This document shows positions 7,135 to 15,983 of a DNA stretch of 32,180 nt, piece by piece (position 1 is the stretch's first letter; each line of letters opens with the position of its first letter). The DNA lies in NCBI RefSeq assembly GCF_004305975.1, contig NZ_BHZI01000023.1, positions 1-32,180 of the forward strand. Direction: 5' to 3'. The translations under genes and the position numbers were made by a program. The stretch comes from Streptomyces otsuchiensis. GTDB lineage: Bacteria; Actinomycetota; Actinomycetes; Streptomycetales; Streptomycetaceae. The notes under the pieces were generated by a model, which searched no databases, was not told where the DNA came from, and worked only from the letters and a program-made list of their open reading frames with translations.

Positions 7135-10100
7135 CAGGCCCAGCGGGTCGATCCACCACAGCGGGTTGAACACGTACGCGTACTGGTTGGCGTCGGCGGC
7201 GAGACCGAGCGGGTCGGGCGTGAGATAGCGGGCCGTGTCGGGGTCGTAGTAGCGCTCGTAGTTGTAGTGCCAGCCGGTCTCCTCGTCGGCGTACTGCCCG
7301 GGGAACCGCAGGGGGCACTCCGGGCCCTGCCCGGTGCCGTGCCGGGCCGCTCGCCGGCCCCACAGACTCATCCGGTTGCGCCATACGACGTCTCCGTCCG
7401 GCGTCACCAGTTCGGCCGGGGCGCCGGTGAGGTCGGCGACGATGGCGTAGAACCGTTCGTCGACCGTGCCACCCGCGGCGTCCGTCGAGAACTCGCGCTG
7501 TGCGAGGGGCCGGTGCCCTCCCGGCTCGTAGTCCCAGCTCGTCACACGTCCGTCGGAGGTGACCTGCTCGATGAGATGGGTGCCGTCCCAGGTGAAGCGT
7601 GTCTCCTGGAGCGGGGCGTCGTCGTCGCCGACACGGGCCTTGCGCACGCGGCGGCCCATGGCGTCGTAGCGGTACTGCCAGCGGTCGCCCGAGTCGGTGA
7701 TCACCTGGGTGAGCCGGTTGTCGTCGTTCCAGGTGTAGTGGGAGGCCCGCTGTTGGCCGTTCAGCAGGCGGGTGGTGATGGTCACGACCCGGCCCATGTC
7801 GTCGTACTCGTAGCGGGTACGGCCGTTGCGCCGCAGCCGGTTGCCCGTGAACTCCCGCCGCTCCGGCGGCTGTTCCGGATTGTCTGCCGGTGCCGTCCCG
7901 GCAGCGGAGGGGGCGGGCCGGGCCGAGGCCGTCACCAGGTTGCCGGCGTCGTCGTAGCCGTACCGCTCGGTCCACGTCTCGGCCCGGACCGCCGTGACCC
8001 TGCCCACCGGGTCGAGTTCGAAGTGGCGTCGGCCCGTGTCGAGTTCGGTGATCTCCACCGGGGCGTCGTCCGCGCGGTAGCGGTAGGTACGCAGCTGCAA
8101 CCGCTCACGCCCGTCGGCGGAGAGCAGTTCCTGCTCGGCGAGACGGTCGGTCCCGTCCCACCGGTGGCGCAGCACGGCGCCGTCGCCCAGCCGACGCTCG
8201 ACCTCCCGGCCGGCCGCGTCGCGCACGAAGCCGATGTCGAGTGCTCCGCAGCGGACGCCGCTGCTGTCGCCCCGTATGTCGTAGCTCCAGTGCGACTCGG
8301 CGCCGGAGGGTGTGACGCGGGTGAGGGTCCGGCCCAGCGCGTCATAGGTGTACCTGGTCCGCGCGCCGTCCGTGGTCTCGGCGAGGACACGGCCGGTCAG
8401 GTCGAACTCGCGCGAGGTGGAGGTGGAGCGGCTGCGGCTCTCGGTCACGTTGCCGACGAGGTCGTAGACGAAGTGCTCCGCCTCCTCCCCGGCTTCGCGG
8501 GCGGTGACCCGGCCGCACGCGTCCCGCGTGAACCGGGTGACGTCGCCGTCCAGTTCGCGCTCAGCGAGGCGGCCGGCCCCGTCGAACCGGTAGCTCAGGG
8601 ACCGGCCCGCGAAGTCCGTCTCCCGCACCAGGCGCTTCGCGCTGTCGTACGCGTAACTCCACTGCTCACCGTGGGGGTTCTCGACCGCGAGGAGGTTGAG
8701 CTCGGTGTCGTAGGTGAAGAGGTGCGTGGTGCCGTCCGCGTCGGTGCGCCGTGTCGTCCGCCCGAACCAGCCGTGTTCCAGCTCCAGTGACAGCCCGGCG
8801 GGGTCCGTGTGCCGCAGCAGGTGCCCCTCGGCGTCCCACTGCCAGCTCTCCCGCAGCCCGTCGGGCCCCTCCTGCCAGTCGGCGAGACCGTCCACGGTCC
8901 AGCCGTAGTGGGTGCTGTCGCCCGCCGGGTCGGTGACCGAGGCGATCCGGCCCATGGGGTCGCGCCGGATCACCGTCACCTCACCGGCGGCGTCCTCCAG
9001 GGTCAGGGGCAGCCCGGCGGGATCGAGGGTCCGGCGTGCCGTCCGCCCCAGCGCGTCGGTCGAGGAGTCCCAGGCGCCGGTGACGTCGTAGCTGTGCCTG
9101 CTGGTGTTGCCGTGCGGGTCGGTCGTCGCCGTGAGCAGGCCCCGGTCGTCGTACTCGTGGAGCCAGACCGCGCCGTGGGGTTCCACCACGCGCACGGGCC
9201 GGTTGAGCGCGTTGACCTCGGTCGTGGTCGTGGCCCCGTCGGGCCGGACCAGCTCCAGCAGGTTCCCCTCGGGGTCGTGGCGGTAGCGGGTGGTGCGCCC
9301 CAGGGCGTCGGTCTGCGAGCGCAGATGGCCGTGGGCGTCCCACGCCTGCCGCAGTTCCTCGCCCTCCGGGCCGCGGATGAGGCAGAGGCGCCATTGGTCG
9401 TCGTACCGGTAGACGGTGGTGTGGCCGAGGCTGTCGGTGTAGCGGGTGGTCCGGCGGGCGGGGTCGTAGTCGATCCGGCAGTCGAGGACTCCGTGGATGC
9501 CGGTGCCGGCCACGCACCGGTCGGCGGCGTCGTAGGTGAACTCGTACCAGTCCCCGACGCGGTCCTCCCAGCGGGTGATGCGCGAGCGCTCGTCGTGGAC
9601 GTAGCGCTTGCTCAGCCCCGACTCGTTGACGACGCCCTCCAGTTCGCCCCGCACGTCGTAGGCGAAGCCGCGCAGCGGGACCGGGTGGTTCTCCGTCGTG
9701 ACGAAGGAGAGTTCGGTGACCCGGTCGCACACGGAGCCCACCCGCACGCGGTAGCCCGCGCTGTGCCGGACCTCCGTCGGCAGGCCGTCGAGGTCCCGCT
9801 CGATCTCGATGTGGTTGCCGTGGGGATCGCTGATCCCGACCAGGTAGAGCGTGTAGCGCGCCGTCCCCGCGGGGTGTCGTTCCATCGCGGCGAAGTGCCG
9901 GACGACGCCGCTGATCGGGTCCGCCAACTCCATGGCGCCGCCGGGCGTTCCGTCCCAGTTCAGCCTCAGCCGGGGGCCGCTGCGCGGCAGGACGCTCTCC
10001 GCGCCCCGGGGCACGTCGAAGACGAGCATGGTCGCCGACTCGGAGAAGAACACCGCGCCTTCGTCGTCCAGCTCCAGCCGCTCGTCCAGCGTGGACGCCC

Positions 10101-11253
10101 AGGAGGTGCCGTGGAAGCGCCCGTAGCGGTACGTGGAGAGATGCGTGCGGCGCAGCACCAGCGGGAGGACTCCGAGGAAGCTGACGTCCCGCTCCTCCAG
10201 CAGCATCTCGCCGCTGACCATGTCGACGGGGTCCCCGTTGGTGCAACGGCTCTCCGGGGGCCTGGAGGTGGCCGGGGGGTCACGTCGTGCCGCGCCCGCG
10301 CCGTCCCCGGCGACACCGCGCACGTTCTTGCCGAGGTTGCGCGCTCCGGCGGCCAGTCCGGCCGCGGTCGTCAGGCCCTTGAAGCCGGGGATGCAGTCGA
10401 GCACGGCGAACCCGACGTCCCAGAGCGAGCCGTTGCCGTTGGCGTAATCGATCAAGGTGTCGACGAGGACGATCACCGCCGCGGCGAGGACGACCCAGGC
10501 CAGCGGACCGCCGATGATCATCACCACGACACCCAGCACGGCGACGATGATCTTGGCGACGGCGACGATGGCGTCCCAGGCCTCGACCAGCCAGTCGATC
10601 AGCTTCTGCCACCACTTCTTGTTCGGGATGCCCGCGTCGGACGCCTCGTCCAGGGAGTTGGCGCAGATCGCCGCCGCCGTCTCCCGTGCCTCCTTCGCCT
10701 GCCCGGCCAGGGCCTTGGCGGCGTTGAGCGCCGACTCGGCGGAGAGCACGGCGGCTTCGGCGCCCTCGTGCGTGCTGGCCGCGCTCCGCAGGGCTTCGCG
10801 GACGCCGCCCCGGACCTCGTCCTCGTCCGGGTCCTCCGCCGCTTCCTCCGCGTCCTCCAGCTCCGCGACGGCCGTCTCCAACGCGGACTGCGCGCTGGCC
10901 AGTTCGGCTGCGGCGGACTGCCCCTCGGTGAGGGCGCGGTCGGCGTCGTGCTGGGCGTCCTCCAGCTTCGGCCAGTACGTCGCCAAGGCGGCGGCCGCCA
11001 GGTCGTAGGAGGTGTGCAGCTTGGTGAGGTTCGGCGGGACCTTCTCGAACCGCTCCTTGAAGGCGTCAGCGGTCAACCCGACGAAGGTGGCGAGGGAGTC
11101 GGACTCGACCATCCCCCGGATCGTCGACAACGCCTCCGCGGCGTCGTCCGCGAACGTCTCCAGACTCTCCGCCAACTGCCTGATCCGCTCCGGATCTCCC
11201 GGCGTCGGATCCGACGATAACCCCAACACCGACCAGTCAGATGAACGGCTCAC
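6682..11253 (-). CDS. RHS/YD-repeat polymorphic toxin, type VII-associated
   Basis: A large secreted contact-dependent toxin of about 1523 residues. Order: an alpha-helical WXG-like N-terminal region (about 1-215); a hydrophobic stretch (about 225-270); a DUF6531-type entry domain (GDPVDMVSGEMLLEERDVSF); many YD repeats of the form (Y-D-x-x-G-R) that build the RHS shell; the RHS core end with YYDPDTARYLTPDPLGL and a final WIDPLGL; then a 150-residue toxin tip. The DPLGL motif is where autoproteolysis usually frees the tip. For the start, GTG 11253 has GGGGG 9 nt upstream, while an in-frame TTG at 11262 would sit directly against that GGGGG, so GTG is preferred. Codon 12 is TTA (11218-11220), the only TTA I found in this gene, which suggests bldA-dependent translation. 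The immunity candidate follows at once. Confidence 0.92.
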   Translation of the reverse strand: MSRSSDWSVLGLSSDPTPGDPERIRQLAESLETFADDAAEALSTIRGMVESDSLATFVGLTADAFKERFEKVPPNLTKLHTSYDLAAAALATYWPKLEDAQHDADRALTEGQSAAAELASAQSALETAVAELEDAEEAAEDPDEDEVRGGVREALRSAASTHEGAEAAVLSAESALNAAKALAGQAKEARETAAAICANSLDEASDAGIPNKKWWQKLIDWLVEAWDAIVAVAKIIVAVLGVVVMIIGGPLAWVVLAAAVIVLVDTLIDYANGNGSLWDVGFAVLDCIPGFKGLTTAAGLAAGARNLGKNVRGVAGDGAGAARRDPPATSRPPESRCTNGDPVDMVSGEMLLEERDVSFLGVLPLVLRRTHLSTYRYGRFHGTSWASTLDERLELDDEGAVFFSESATMLVFDVPRGAESVLPRSGPRLRLNWDGTPGGAMELADPISGVVRHFAAMERHPAGTARYTLYLVGISDPHGNHIEIERDLDGLPTEVRHSAGYRVRVGSVCDRVTELSFVTTENHPVPLRGFAYDVRGELEGVVNESGLSKRYVHDERSRITRWEDRVGDWYEFTYDAADRCVAGTGIHGVLDCRIDYDPARRTTRYTDSLGHTTVYRYDDQWRLCLIRGPEGEELRQAWDAHGHLRSQTDALGRTTRYRHDPEGNLLELVRPDGATTTTEVNALNRPVRVVEPHGAVWLHEYDDRGLLTATTDPHGNTSRHSYDVTGAWDSSTDALGRTARRTLDPAGLPLTLEDAAGEVTVIRRDPMGRIASVTDPAGDSTHYGWTVDGLADWQEGPDGLRESWQWDAEGHLLRHTDPAGLSLELEHGWFGRTTRRTDADGTTHLFTYDTELNLLAVENPHGEQWSYAYDSAKRLVRETDFAGRSLSYRFDGAGRLAERELDGDVTRFTRDACGRVTAREAGEEAEHFVYDLVGNVTESRSRSTSTSREFDLTGRVLAETTDGARTRYTYDALGRTLTRVTPSGAESHWSYDIRGDSSGVRCGALDIGFVRDAAGREVERRLGDGAVLRHRWDGTDRLAEQELLSADGRERLQLRTYRYRADDAPVEITELDTGRRHFELDPVGRVTAVRAETWTERYGYDDAGNLVTASARPAPSAAGTAPADNPEQPPERREFTGNRLRRNGRTRYEYDDMGRVVTITTRLLNGQQRASHYTWNDDNRLTQVITDSGDRWQYRYDAMGRRVRKARVGDDDAPLQETRFTWDGTHLIEQVTSDGRVTSWDYEPGGHRPLAQREFSTDAAGGTVDERFYAIVADLTGAPAELVTPDGDVVWRNRMSLWGRRAARHGTGQGPECPLRFPGQYADEETGWHYNYERYYDPDTARYLTPDPLGLAADANQYAYVFNPLWWIDPLGLVRTPSVRGPNGRFAPNPNATPIVHNRDSEYPRSYRQTTHDAMATQWTDEGRRAQGVPVDAQGQRIPRDQLTWRDSRGRLIPVDQLSYEHREAVVDHWNRVGYNSNRTVRLDFYNNAGDMEPMNLSQNSSQGAQMTATYRQDTGPNYKSTC

Positions 11254-11285
11254 AACCGACAACCCCCACTATGTCCGACCCCGTC

Positions 11286-11314
11286 ACCGTACTGAGATCG
11301 AATCGAGGTGACAA
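11286..11314 (-). promoter_or_regulatory. promoter of the RHS toxin gene
   Basis: On the minus strand TTGTCA (11314-11309), a 17-nt spacer and TACGGT (11291-11286) match the vegetative Streptomyces promoter pattern. Transcription would start near 11279, leaving a leader of about 25 nt to the GTG at 11253. Confidence 0.55.
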
Positions 11315-11389
11315 TGCCCCAAATAGTGATCATGCAGCGGATATCGAACGGATGTGTTACTCGGCGTGCTGTGCTGTTGACGATCGCGA

Positions 11390-11454
11390 CACCGCGCGTC
11401 GGCACCGCGCGTCGGCACCGCGCGTCGGCACCGCGCGTCCGCGCCGTGCGTCCG
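11390..11454. repeat. 13-bp tandem repeat, about five units
   Basis: CACCGCGCGTCGG is repeated three times exactly (11390-11428), followed by two diverged copies (11429-11454). It lies in the 305-bp gap between the divergent RHS and malonyl-CoA synthetase genes, upstream of the RHS promoter. I see no clear promoter for the rightward gene. The reading frame of the synthetase is open through the repeat, but the ribosome-binding site at 11546-11550 puts its start beyond it. Confidence 0.85.
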
Positions 11455-11558
11455 CTCCGGGCCACCGTCGCGCGGGGTCACCGGCCGTCCGCGACCTCCC
11501 GCGCGGGCCGCCTTCCGGGATACGTTCACCGTCCCGGACGACGAGAGGAGCAGGACCG

Positions 11559-13139
11559 ATGGCGCCGTTCACGACCATCCACCGAGTCTTCGCCGAACAG
11601 GCCGAGCGGCGGCCCGGCAAGGCGCTCTTCGAGCTGCCCGACGGGCGGAGCGTCACCTACGCGGAGACCGCGGAGACCGTGCGGCGGATCGCCGCACGGC
11701 TCCTCGCCGACGGCGTCACCCCCGGCGACCGGGTCGCCATGCAGGTGGAGAAGTCACCGGAGGCCGTCGCCCTGTACCTGGCGACGCTGCGGATCGGCGG
11801 CGTACTGCTGCCGCTCAACACCGCCTACACCGCGGCGGAGACGGACTACGTCATCGGCGACGCGCGGCCACGCGTCTTCGTCTGCTCCCCGGAACGACTG
11901 CCCGGCCACGACCACCGCGGTGAAGGCGACGAGCTTGTCGTCGAGACCCTCGGCGTCTCGGGGGACGGCACCCTCCTGGGCGGCGGCGGCGGTGGTCCGG
12001 CCAGCGGCACCCTCCCGGGCGACGGCGGGCACCACTCGGAGCTCCACGACGCCGGGCCGGACGACCCGGCGTCGATCCTCTACACCTCGGGCACCACCGG
12101 CCGACCCAAGGGAGCGGTACTCACCCACGGCAACCTGGTCTCCAACTGCCGTGCACTGCTGGACGCCTGGCGGTACACCGCCGACGACCGGCTCATCCAC
12201 GCCCTGCCGATCTTCCACGTCCACGGGCTGTTCGTCGCCGTCAACATGACGCTGATGGCGGGTGCGTCCATGTACTACCTGCCGGGGTTCGACGCCGGGA
12301 CGGTCATCGACCTCCTGCCCGAGGCCACGGTGCTCATGGGAGTCCCCACCTTCTACACCCGGCTGCTGGGCGAGGACCGGCTCACCCCCGAGTCCTGCGC
12401 CTCGATGCGGCTCTTCGTCTCCGGCTCGGCCCCGCTTCTCGCCCGCGACCACCAGGCGTTCGAGGCCCGCACCGGCCACGCCATCCTGGAGCGCTACGGG
12501 ATGACGGAGACCGGGATGAACACCACCAATCCCTACGACGGCGGCCCCCGTAAGCCCGGCACCGTCGGCAAACCGCTGCCCGGCGTCGAGACCCGGGTGA
12601 CGGACCGCGAGAGCGGGCGGGCACTGCCCGACGGCGAGACGGGGATCATCGAGGTCCGCGGCCCCAACGTCTTCGCCGGCTACTGGCAGTTGCCCGAGAA
12701 GACCGCCTCCGAGTTCCGCGCGGACGGCTTCTTCGTCACCGGCGACCTCGGTCATGTGGACGAGGACGGCTACCTGTCCATCGTCGGCCGGGACAAGGAC
12801 CTGGTGATCTCCGGCGGGCTCAACGTCTACCCCAAGGAGATCGAGCAACTGCTGGACGTCCACCCCGAGGTGCTGGAGTCCGCCGTGATCGGCGTCCCCC
12901 ACCCGGACTTCGGGGAGACGGTGGTTGCCGTCGTCGTCCCGGCGCCCGGCAGCGCGCCACGGGCGGACGCCCTGCTGGACGCCGTCGCGGGGGAGTTGGC
13001 CCGGTACAAGCACCCCCGGGCGGTGCGGTTCGTCGAGGCGCTGCCCCGCAACGTCATGGGCAAGGTCCAGAAGGCCGAACTGCGGCGGTGTTACGCCGAC
13101 TTGTTCGTGGACGCCGGAGCCGGCAGCGACGCTCCCTGA
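11559..13139 (+). CDS. matB: malonyl-CoA synthetase (MatB-type acyl-CoA synthetase)
   Basis: An ANL-superfamily enzyme that should activate malonate (or a methylmalonate-like acid) with ATP and load it on CoA in the cytoplasm. It has the P-loop ILYTSGTTGRPKGA (about 173-186), the MatB-typical HALPIFHVHGLFVA (about 214-227), RYGMTETGMNTTNPYDGG, the hinge TGDLGHVDEDGYLSIVGR and the C-terminal catalytic Lys in PRNVMGKVQK. These words fit MatB much better than generic fatty-acid ligases. The ATG at 11559 has AGGAG 8 nt upstream and gives 526 residues. A Gly-rich insert (residues about 133-167, GTLLGGGGGGPASGTLPGDG) lies just before the P-loop and is unlike the family. It sits next to a GBL-controlled cluster, so a role in supplying malonyl-CoA for its product is plausible. 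It converges on the cyclase gene with a 15-bp gap. Confidence 0.88.
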   Translation: MAPFTTIHRVFAEQAERRPGKALFELPDGRSVTYAETAETVRRIAARLLADGVTPGDRVAMQVEKSPEAVALYLATLRIGGVLLPLNTAYTAAETDYVIGDARPRVFVCSPERLPGHDHRGEGDELVVETLGVSGDGTLLGGGGGGPASGTLPGDGGHHSELHDAGPDDPASILYTSGTTGRPKGAVLTHGNLVSNCRALLDAWRYTADDRLIHALPIFHVHGLFVAVNMTLMAGASMYYLPGFDAGTVIDLLPEATVLMGVPTFYTRLLGEDRLTPESCASMRLFVSGSAPLLARDHQAFEARTGHAILERYGMTETGMNTTNPYDGGPRKPGTVGKPLPGVETRVTDRESGRALPDGETGIIEVRGPNVFAGYWQLPEKTASEFRADGFFVTGDLGHVDEDGYLSIVGRDKDLVISGGLNVYPKEIEQLLDVHPEVLESAVIGVPHPDFGETVVAVVVPAPGSAPRADALLDAVAGELARYKHPRAVRFVEALPRNVMGKVQKAELRRCYADLFVDAGAGSDAP

Positions 13140-13154
13140 CCCCGGCGCCGCCGG

Positions 13155-13937
13155 TCACTGACGGTGCAGGGCGAACACCCGTGCCGGGAACCCCGATCCC
13201 TGGTGGGGCTTGGGCCAGGAGGCCACCACCAGGGCACCCGCCTCCGGGACACGGTCGAGGTGGGTCAGCAGCTCGACCTGCCACCGGTCGTATCCGAGGA
13301 CGTAGGCCTCCAGGCTGTAGTCGCCCACGGAGGTGGCCGAACCCGGGTCGGTGTCGGCCTGCTCGTGCCCGATGGCGGTGACGTCGGCCTCCTCCAGCAG
13401 GTGGCGCAGCACCTCGGCGGACCAGCCGGGCGTGTGGCTGACCCCGTCCTCGTCCCGGTTGGCCATCGCCTCCGCGTCCGGCCAGCGCCTGCTCCACCCC
13501 GTGCGCAGGGCGACGAACGCCCCGGACGGGACGGGCCCGTTGCGGTGCTCCCAGGCGGCGAGGTCGTCGAGGGTGGGGGTGCTGTCCGGGTCGGCCTCGA
13601 CCCGGGCGGTGATGTCGAGGACCACCAGGGGCAGGAACATCTCCCGCACGGGGACCCGGTCCAGGGTGCGGGCCCCGGCGACGAAGTGCGCGGGCGGGTC
13701 CACATGGGTGCCCCACTGGCCGACCAGGGAGTAGCGGTGCACGGTGAAGTCGTCGCCGTTCCCGATGTCGTAGACGGCCGTGCGGCGTTCGTCGCCGAAG
13801 CCGGGGAAGTGCGGCTGTCCCGGCCGGAAGGCGTGGGTGAGGTCGGTGTGGGTCACGCGGTCGGTCAACTCGCGGTACAGGGGCCAGAGTCCGGGTCCGT
13901 CGGCGGCGGTCTCGGCGGCGGTCTCGGCGGCGGTCAT
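13155..13937 (-). CDS. cyclase/kynurenine-formamidase-like metal hydrolase
   Basis: A member of the cyclase family (PF04199), which includes arylformamidases and other metal-dependent amide/ester hydrolases. The family metal site HxGTHxDxPxH appears as QWGTHVDPPAHF, with Gln in place of the first His; the remaining ligands are kept. GHEQADTD and a C-terminal YVLGYDRWQVELL are also family-like. The protein is 260 residues. Its ATG overlaps the stop of the EamA gene (ATGA at 13937-13934), so the two are coupled. The first residues are a 12-bp in-frame tandem repeat (AAETAAETAAD, 13900-13935). The substrate is unknown; the exporter partner hints at processing of a product or precursor that is then moved out. 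Confidence 0.8.
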   Translation of the reverse strand: MTAAETAAETAADGPGLWPLYRELTDRVTHTDLTHAFRPGQPHFPGFGDERRTAVYDIGNGDDFTVHRYSLVGQWGTHVDPPAHFVAGARTLDRVPVREMFLPLVVLDITARVEADPDSTPTLDDLAAWEHRNGPVPSGAFVALRTGWSRRWPDAEAMANRDEDGVSHTPGWSAEVLRHLLEEADVTAIGHEQADTDPGSATSVGDYSLEAYVLGYDRWQVELLTHLDRVPEAGALVVASWPKPHQGSGFPARVFALHRQ

Positions 13938-14893
13938 CGTGTCTCCTTCTCGGTCGAGGGCGCGGGGGCGCCCTGACCGGCATCGGCAGCGGCCGTCGGC
14001 GGCGCGGCCCGCCCGGCGCCGCGCCGCGTCAGCCCGACGCCCAGCATGACCACCGCCATGCCCAGCACCACGCGCACGCTCAGTTCCTCGCCGAGTACGA
14101 CGACCCCGAGCAGCACCGAGACCACCGGCAGCAGATAGCCGACCACGGCCGCGTTGGTGGCGCCCTCGTCGTTGATGATCCGGTAGGTGAGGTGGAAGGT
14201 GATCGCGGTGCAGAAGACGCTGAGCACGACGGCCGCCACGATCACCACCGGGCCGGGGTCGATCGGCGCCAGGCCGCCGCCCACCGGCATCACGACGGCG
14301 GTCAGGCCGCTCGCGGCGACCAGCTGTGCCGCTGAGAGCGAGATGGTGGGGGTGCCGCGGCGGACCAGGGTGCGTCCCATGTAGGTGAAGGCGATCGCGT
14401 AGCTCGCGGCGGCCCCGACGATGGCCAGGGCGCCCCAGCCGGTCTCGGCGCCCGACTCCCACGGTGCGAAGAGCACGACGGTGCCGACGAAGCCGAGGAG
14501 CAGGCCGGTCAGCCGGGCCGGGCGGATGCCGCGTTCCGAGCCGAGGGCCAGCGCCAGGGCGATCGACCACAGCGGGGTGGTGGCGTTCAGGACCCCGGCC
14601 ATGCCCGAGTCGACCGTCTGCTGGCCGAGGCTGAAGAGGGCGAACGGCAGCGCGTTGCAGAAGAAGGCCGCGATGGCGATGTGCCGCCAGGCGGTGCGGC
14701 CCCGGGGCAGGCGGTGCCCGCTCACGCGGCAGGCGGCGAGGAGGACGAGCGCGCCCAGGGCGCAGCGCACGAAGGTGACCTGGAGCGGGGAGAGTCCGCG
14801 CAGCGCGAGGTCGATCCAGAGGAAGGTCGAGCCCCAGAGCAGGGCGAGCAGGGCCACCCGGGCCCAGCCCCGCAGGGCGTGTGTGGTGTTCAC
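13934..14893 (-). CDS. EamA (DMT) family transporter
   Basis: An inner-membrane permease of the drug/metabolite transporter superfamily, usually an exporter of amino acids or small metabolites. The two EamA repeats are visible as about ten hydrophobic segments. The first repeat starts ARVALLALLWGSTFLWIDLA and contains LNATTPLWSIALALALGSE; the second contains ATNAAVVGYLLPVVSVLLG and VVLGEELSVRVVLGMAVVM. The start is GTG at 14893, giving 319 residues; the upstream in-frame sequence is not transporter-like. It is divergent from the LysR gene, the usual layout when a LysR protein controls its neighbour. It is translationally coupled to the cyclase. Confidence 0.87.
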   Translation of the reverse strand: MNTTHALRGWARVALLALLWGSTFLWIDLALRGLSPLQVTFVRCALGALVLLAACRVSGHRLPRGRTAWRHIAIAAFFCNALPFALFSLGQQTVDSGMAGVLNATTPLWSIALALALGSERGIRPARLTGLLLGFVGTVVLFAPWESGAETGWGALAIVGAAASYAIAFTYMGRTLVRRGTPTISLSAAQLVAASGLTAVVMPVGGGLAPIDPGPVVIVAAVVLSVFCTAITFHLTYRIINDEGATNAAVVGYLLPVVSVLLGVVVLGEELSVRVVLGMAVVMLGVGLTRRGAGRAAPPTAAADAGQGAPAPSTEKETR

Positions 14894-15007
14894 GTCGTCT
14901 CCGTTCCGGTCGGTGCTCCGGCGCCTGGGCCCCGTCTTCTGACGGTGCCTCACGTCGAGCATTGAGCACAAGCAAATGGTTCTAAGCGTTCTGTTAAGCT
15001 CCGCTAC
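14894..15007. promoter_or_regulatory. divergent promoter region between eamA-cyclase and lysR
   Basis: 114 bp with an AT-rich core (14960-15000) unlike its surroundings. It holds a TAAGC direct repeat (14983-14987 and 14995-14999). A TAAGCT hexamer ends 7 nt before the LysR ATG, so lysR may be transcribed as a leaderless mRNA; no Shine-Dalgarno is present. It is the likely binding region of the LysR protein, but I could not define an exact T-N11-A box. Confidence 0.45.
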
Positions 15008-15928
15008 ATGCTCGATGTGCGACGGCTGCAGGTGTTGCGCGCGGTGGTCACCAGCGGAACGGTCACCGCCGCCGCGGCCCATCTCGGCTACACCCCCTCG
15101 GCCGTCAGCCAGCAGGTCGCGGCGCTGGAGCGACAGGCCGGTACGGCGCTGCTGGAGCGGGTCGGTCGCGGGGTGCGGCCGACGGCCGCGGGGCTGCTGC
15201 TCACCGAGCACGCGGCGCTGATCAGTTCGGCGGTCTCCCGGGCGGAGACCGCTCTGGCCGACCTCCGGGCCGGGCGGACCGGCCGGCTGTCGGTGCGCTA
15301 CTTCGCCACCGCGGGCTCCACGCTGGTGGCTCCGGCGCTGGCCCGGCTCCGTGCCGCCCACCCCGGCGTTCGTGCCGACCTCCGGCTCACCGATCCGGAG
15401 GACCCGCTGCAGGAGGTGCTGCGGGGCCGGGCAGACCTGGCCGTCGTGGTCCATCCGCCGACCCGTGAGGTCGGGGAGGGGGTGCGCCTGGTCCATCTGC
15501 TCGACGATCCGTACGCCGCGGTGCTGCCCGCCGGTCACCGCCTCGCCGGTGCCGCGAGCGTCGACCTGCACGAGCTGGCCGCCGAGCAGTGGGTCGGCAG
15601 CGAGCCGCCGGGTCCCTGTCTGCAGCCGGTCATCGACTCCTGCGCCTCGGCCGGGTTCAGCCCGGACTTCGTGATCCAGAGTGAGGACTACGCCACCGCC
15701 CAGGGGTTCGTCGCGGCCGGTCTCGGTATCGGCCTGATGCCGGGGCTGGGGCTGCGCGCGCCGCATCCCGAGGTGGTGGTCCGTCCGGTGCGCAATCCCG
15801 AGCCGGTGCGCGTCATCTCGGCCGCCGTGCGGGTGACGGCGATGGAGCGCCCGGCGCTGCGGGATCTGCTCGCGGCGCTGCGGGAGGCCGCCGTCGGCGG
15901 TGCGTGCGATGCCGCCGGCCGGCGCTGA
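15008..15928 (+). CDS. LysR-family transcriptional regulator
   Basis: A 306-residue LysR regulator with the winged HTH at the N-terminus (GTVTAAAAHLGYTPSAVSQQ, about residues 17-36) followed by the usual linker helix and a periplasmic-binding-protein-like effector domain (from RLSVRYFATAGSTLVAPALA). It is divergent from the EamA-cyclase pair and probably controls those two genes and itself. The start ATG has no Shine-Dalgarno, and a -10-like hexamer is 7 nt upstream, so translation may be leaderless. The effector is unknown. It converges on the afsA-like gene with a 55-bp gap. Confidence 0.9.
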   Translation: MLDVRRLQVLRAVVTSGTVTAAAAHLGYTPSAVSQQVAALERQAGTALLERVGRGVRPTAAGLLLTEHAALISSAVSRAETALADLRAGRTGRLSVRYFATAGSTLVAPALARLRAAHPGVRADLRLTDPEDPLQEVLRGRADLAVVVHPPTREVGEGVRLVHLLDDPYAAVLPAGHRLAGAASVDLHELAAEQWVGSEPPGPCLQPVIDSCASAGFSPDFVIQSEDYATAQGFVAAGLGIGLMPGLGLRAPHPEVVVRPVRNPEPVRVISAAVRVTAMERPALRDLLAALREAAVGGACDAAGRR

Positions 15929-15983
15929 CCCGGCTGACCCGTCCCGGGGGCGTGCGGACCCGCGGGAGTGGCCGGGCCGTCCG

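Noticed and set aside
6670-8790. Long plus-strand open frame opposite the RHS gene
   Set aside because: It is the antisense shadow of the YD repeats: Val/Gly/Arg-rich with no domain, while the minus strand has clear RHS motifs. The same applies to 8809-11220.
11260-11262. TTG start for the RHS protein
   Set aside because: The GGGGG ribosome-binding site would touch the start codon; GTG 11253 has normal spacing.
11241-11558. N-terminal extension of the malonyl-CoA synthetase through the 13-bp repeats
   Set aside because: The extension is low-complexity and encoded by the tandem repeat. AGGAG at 11546-11550 and the family start fit the ATG at 11559.
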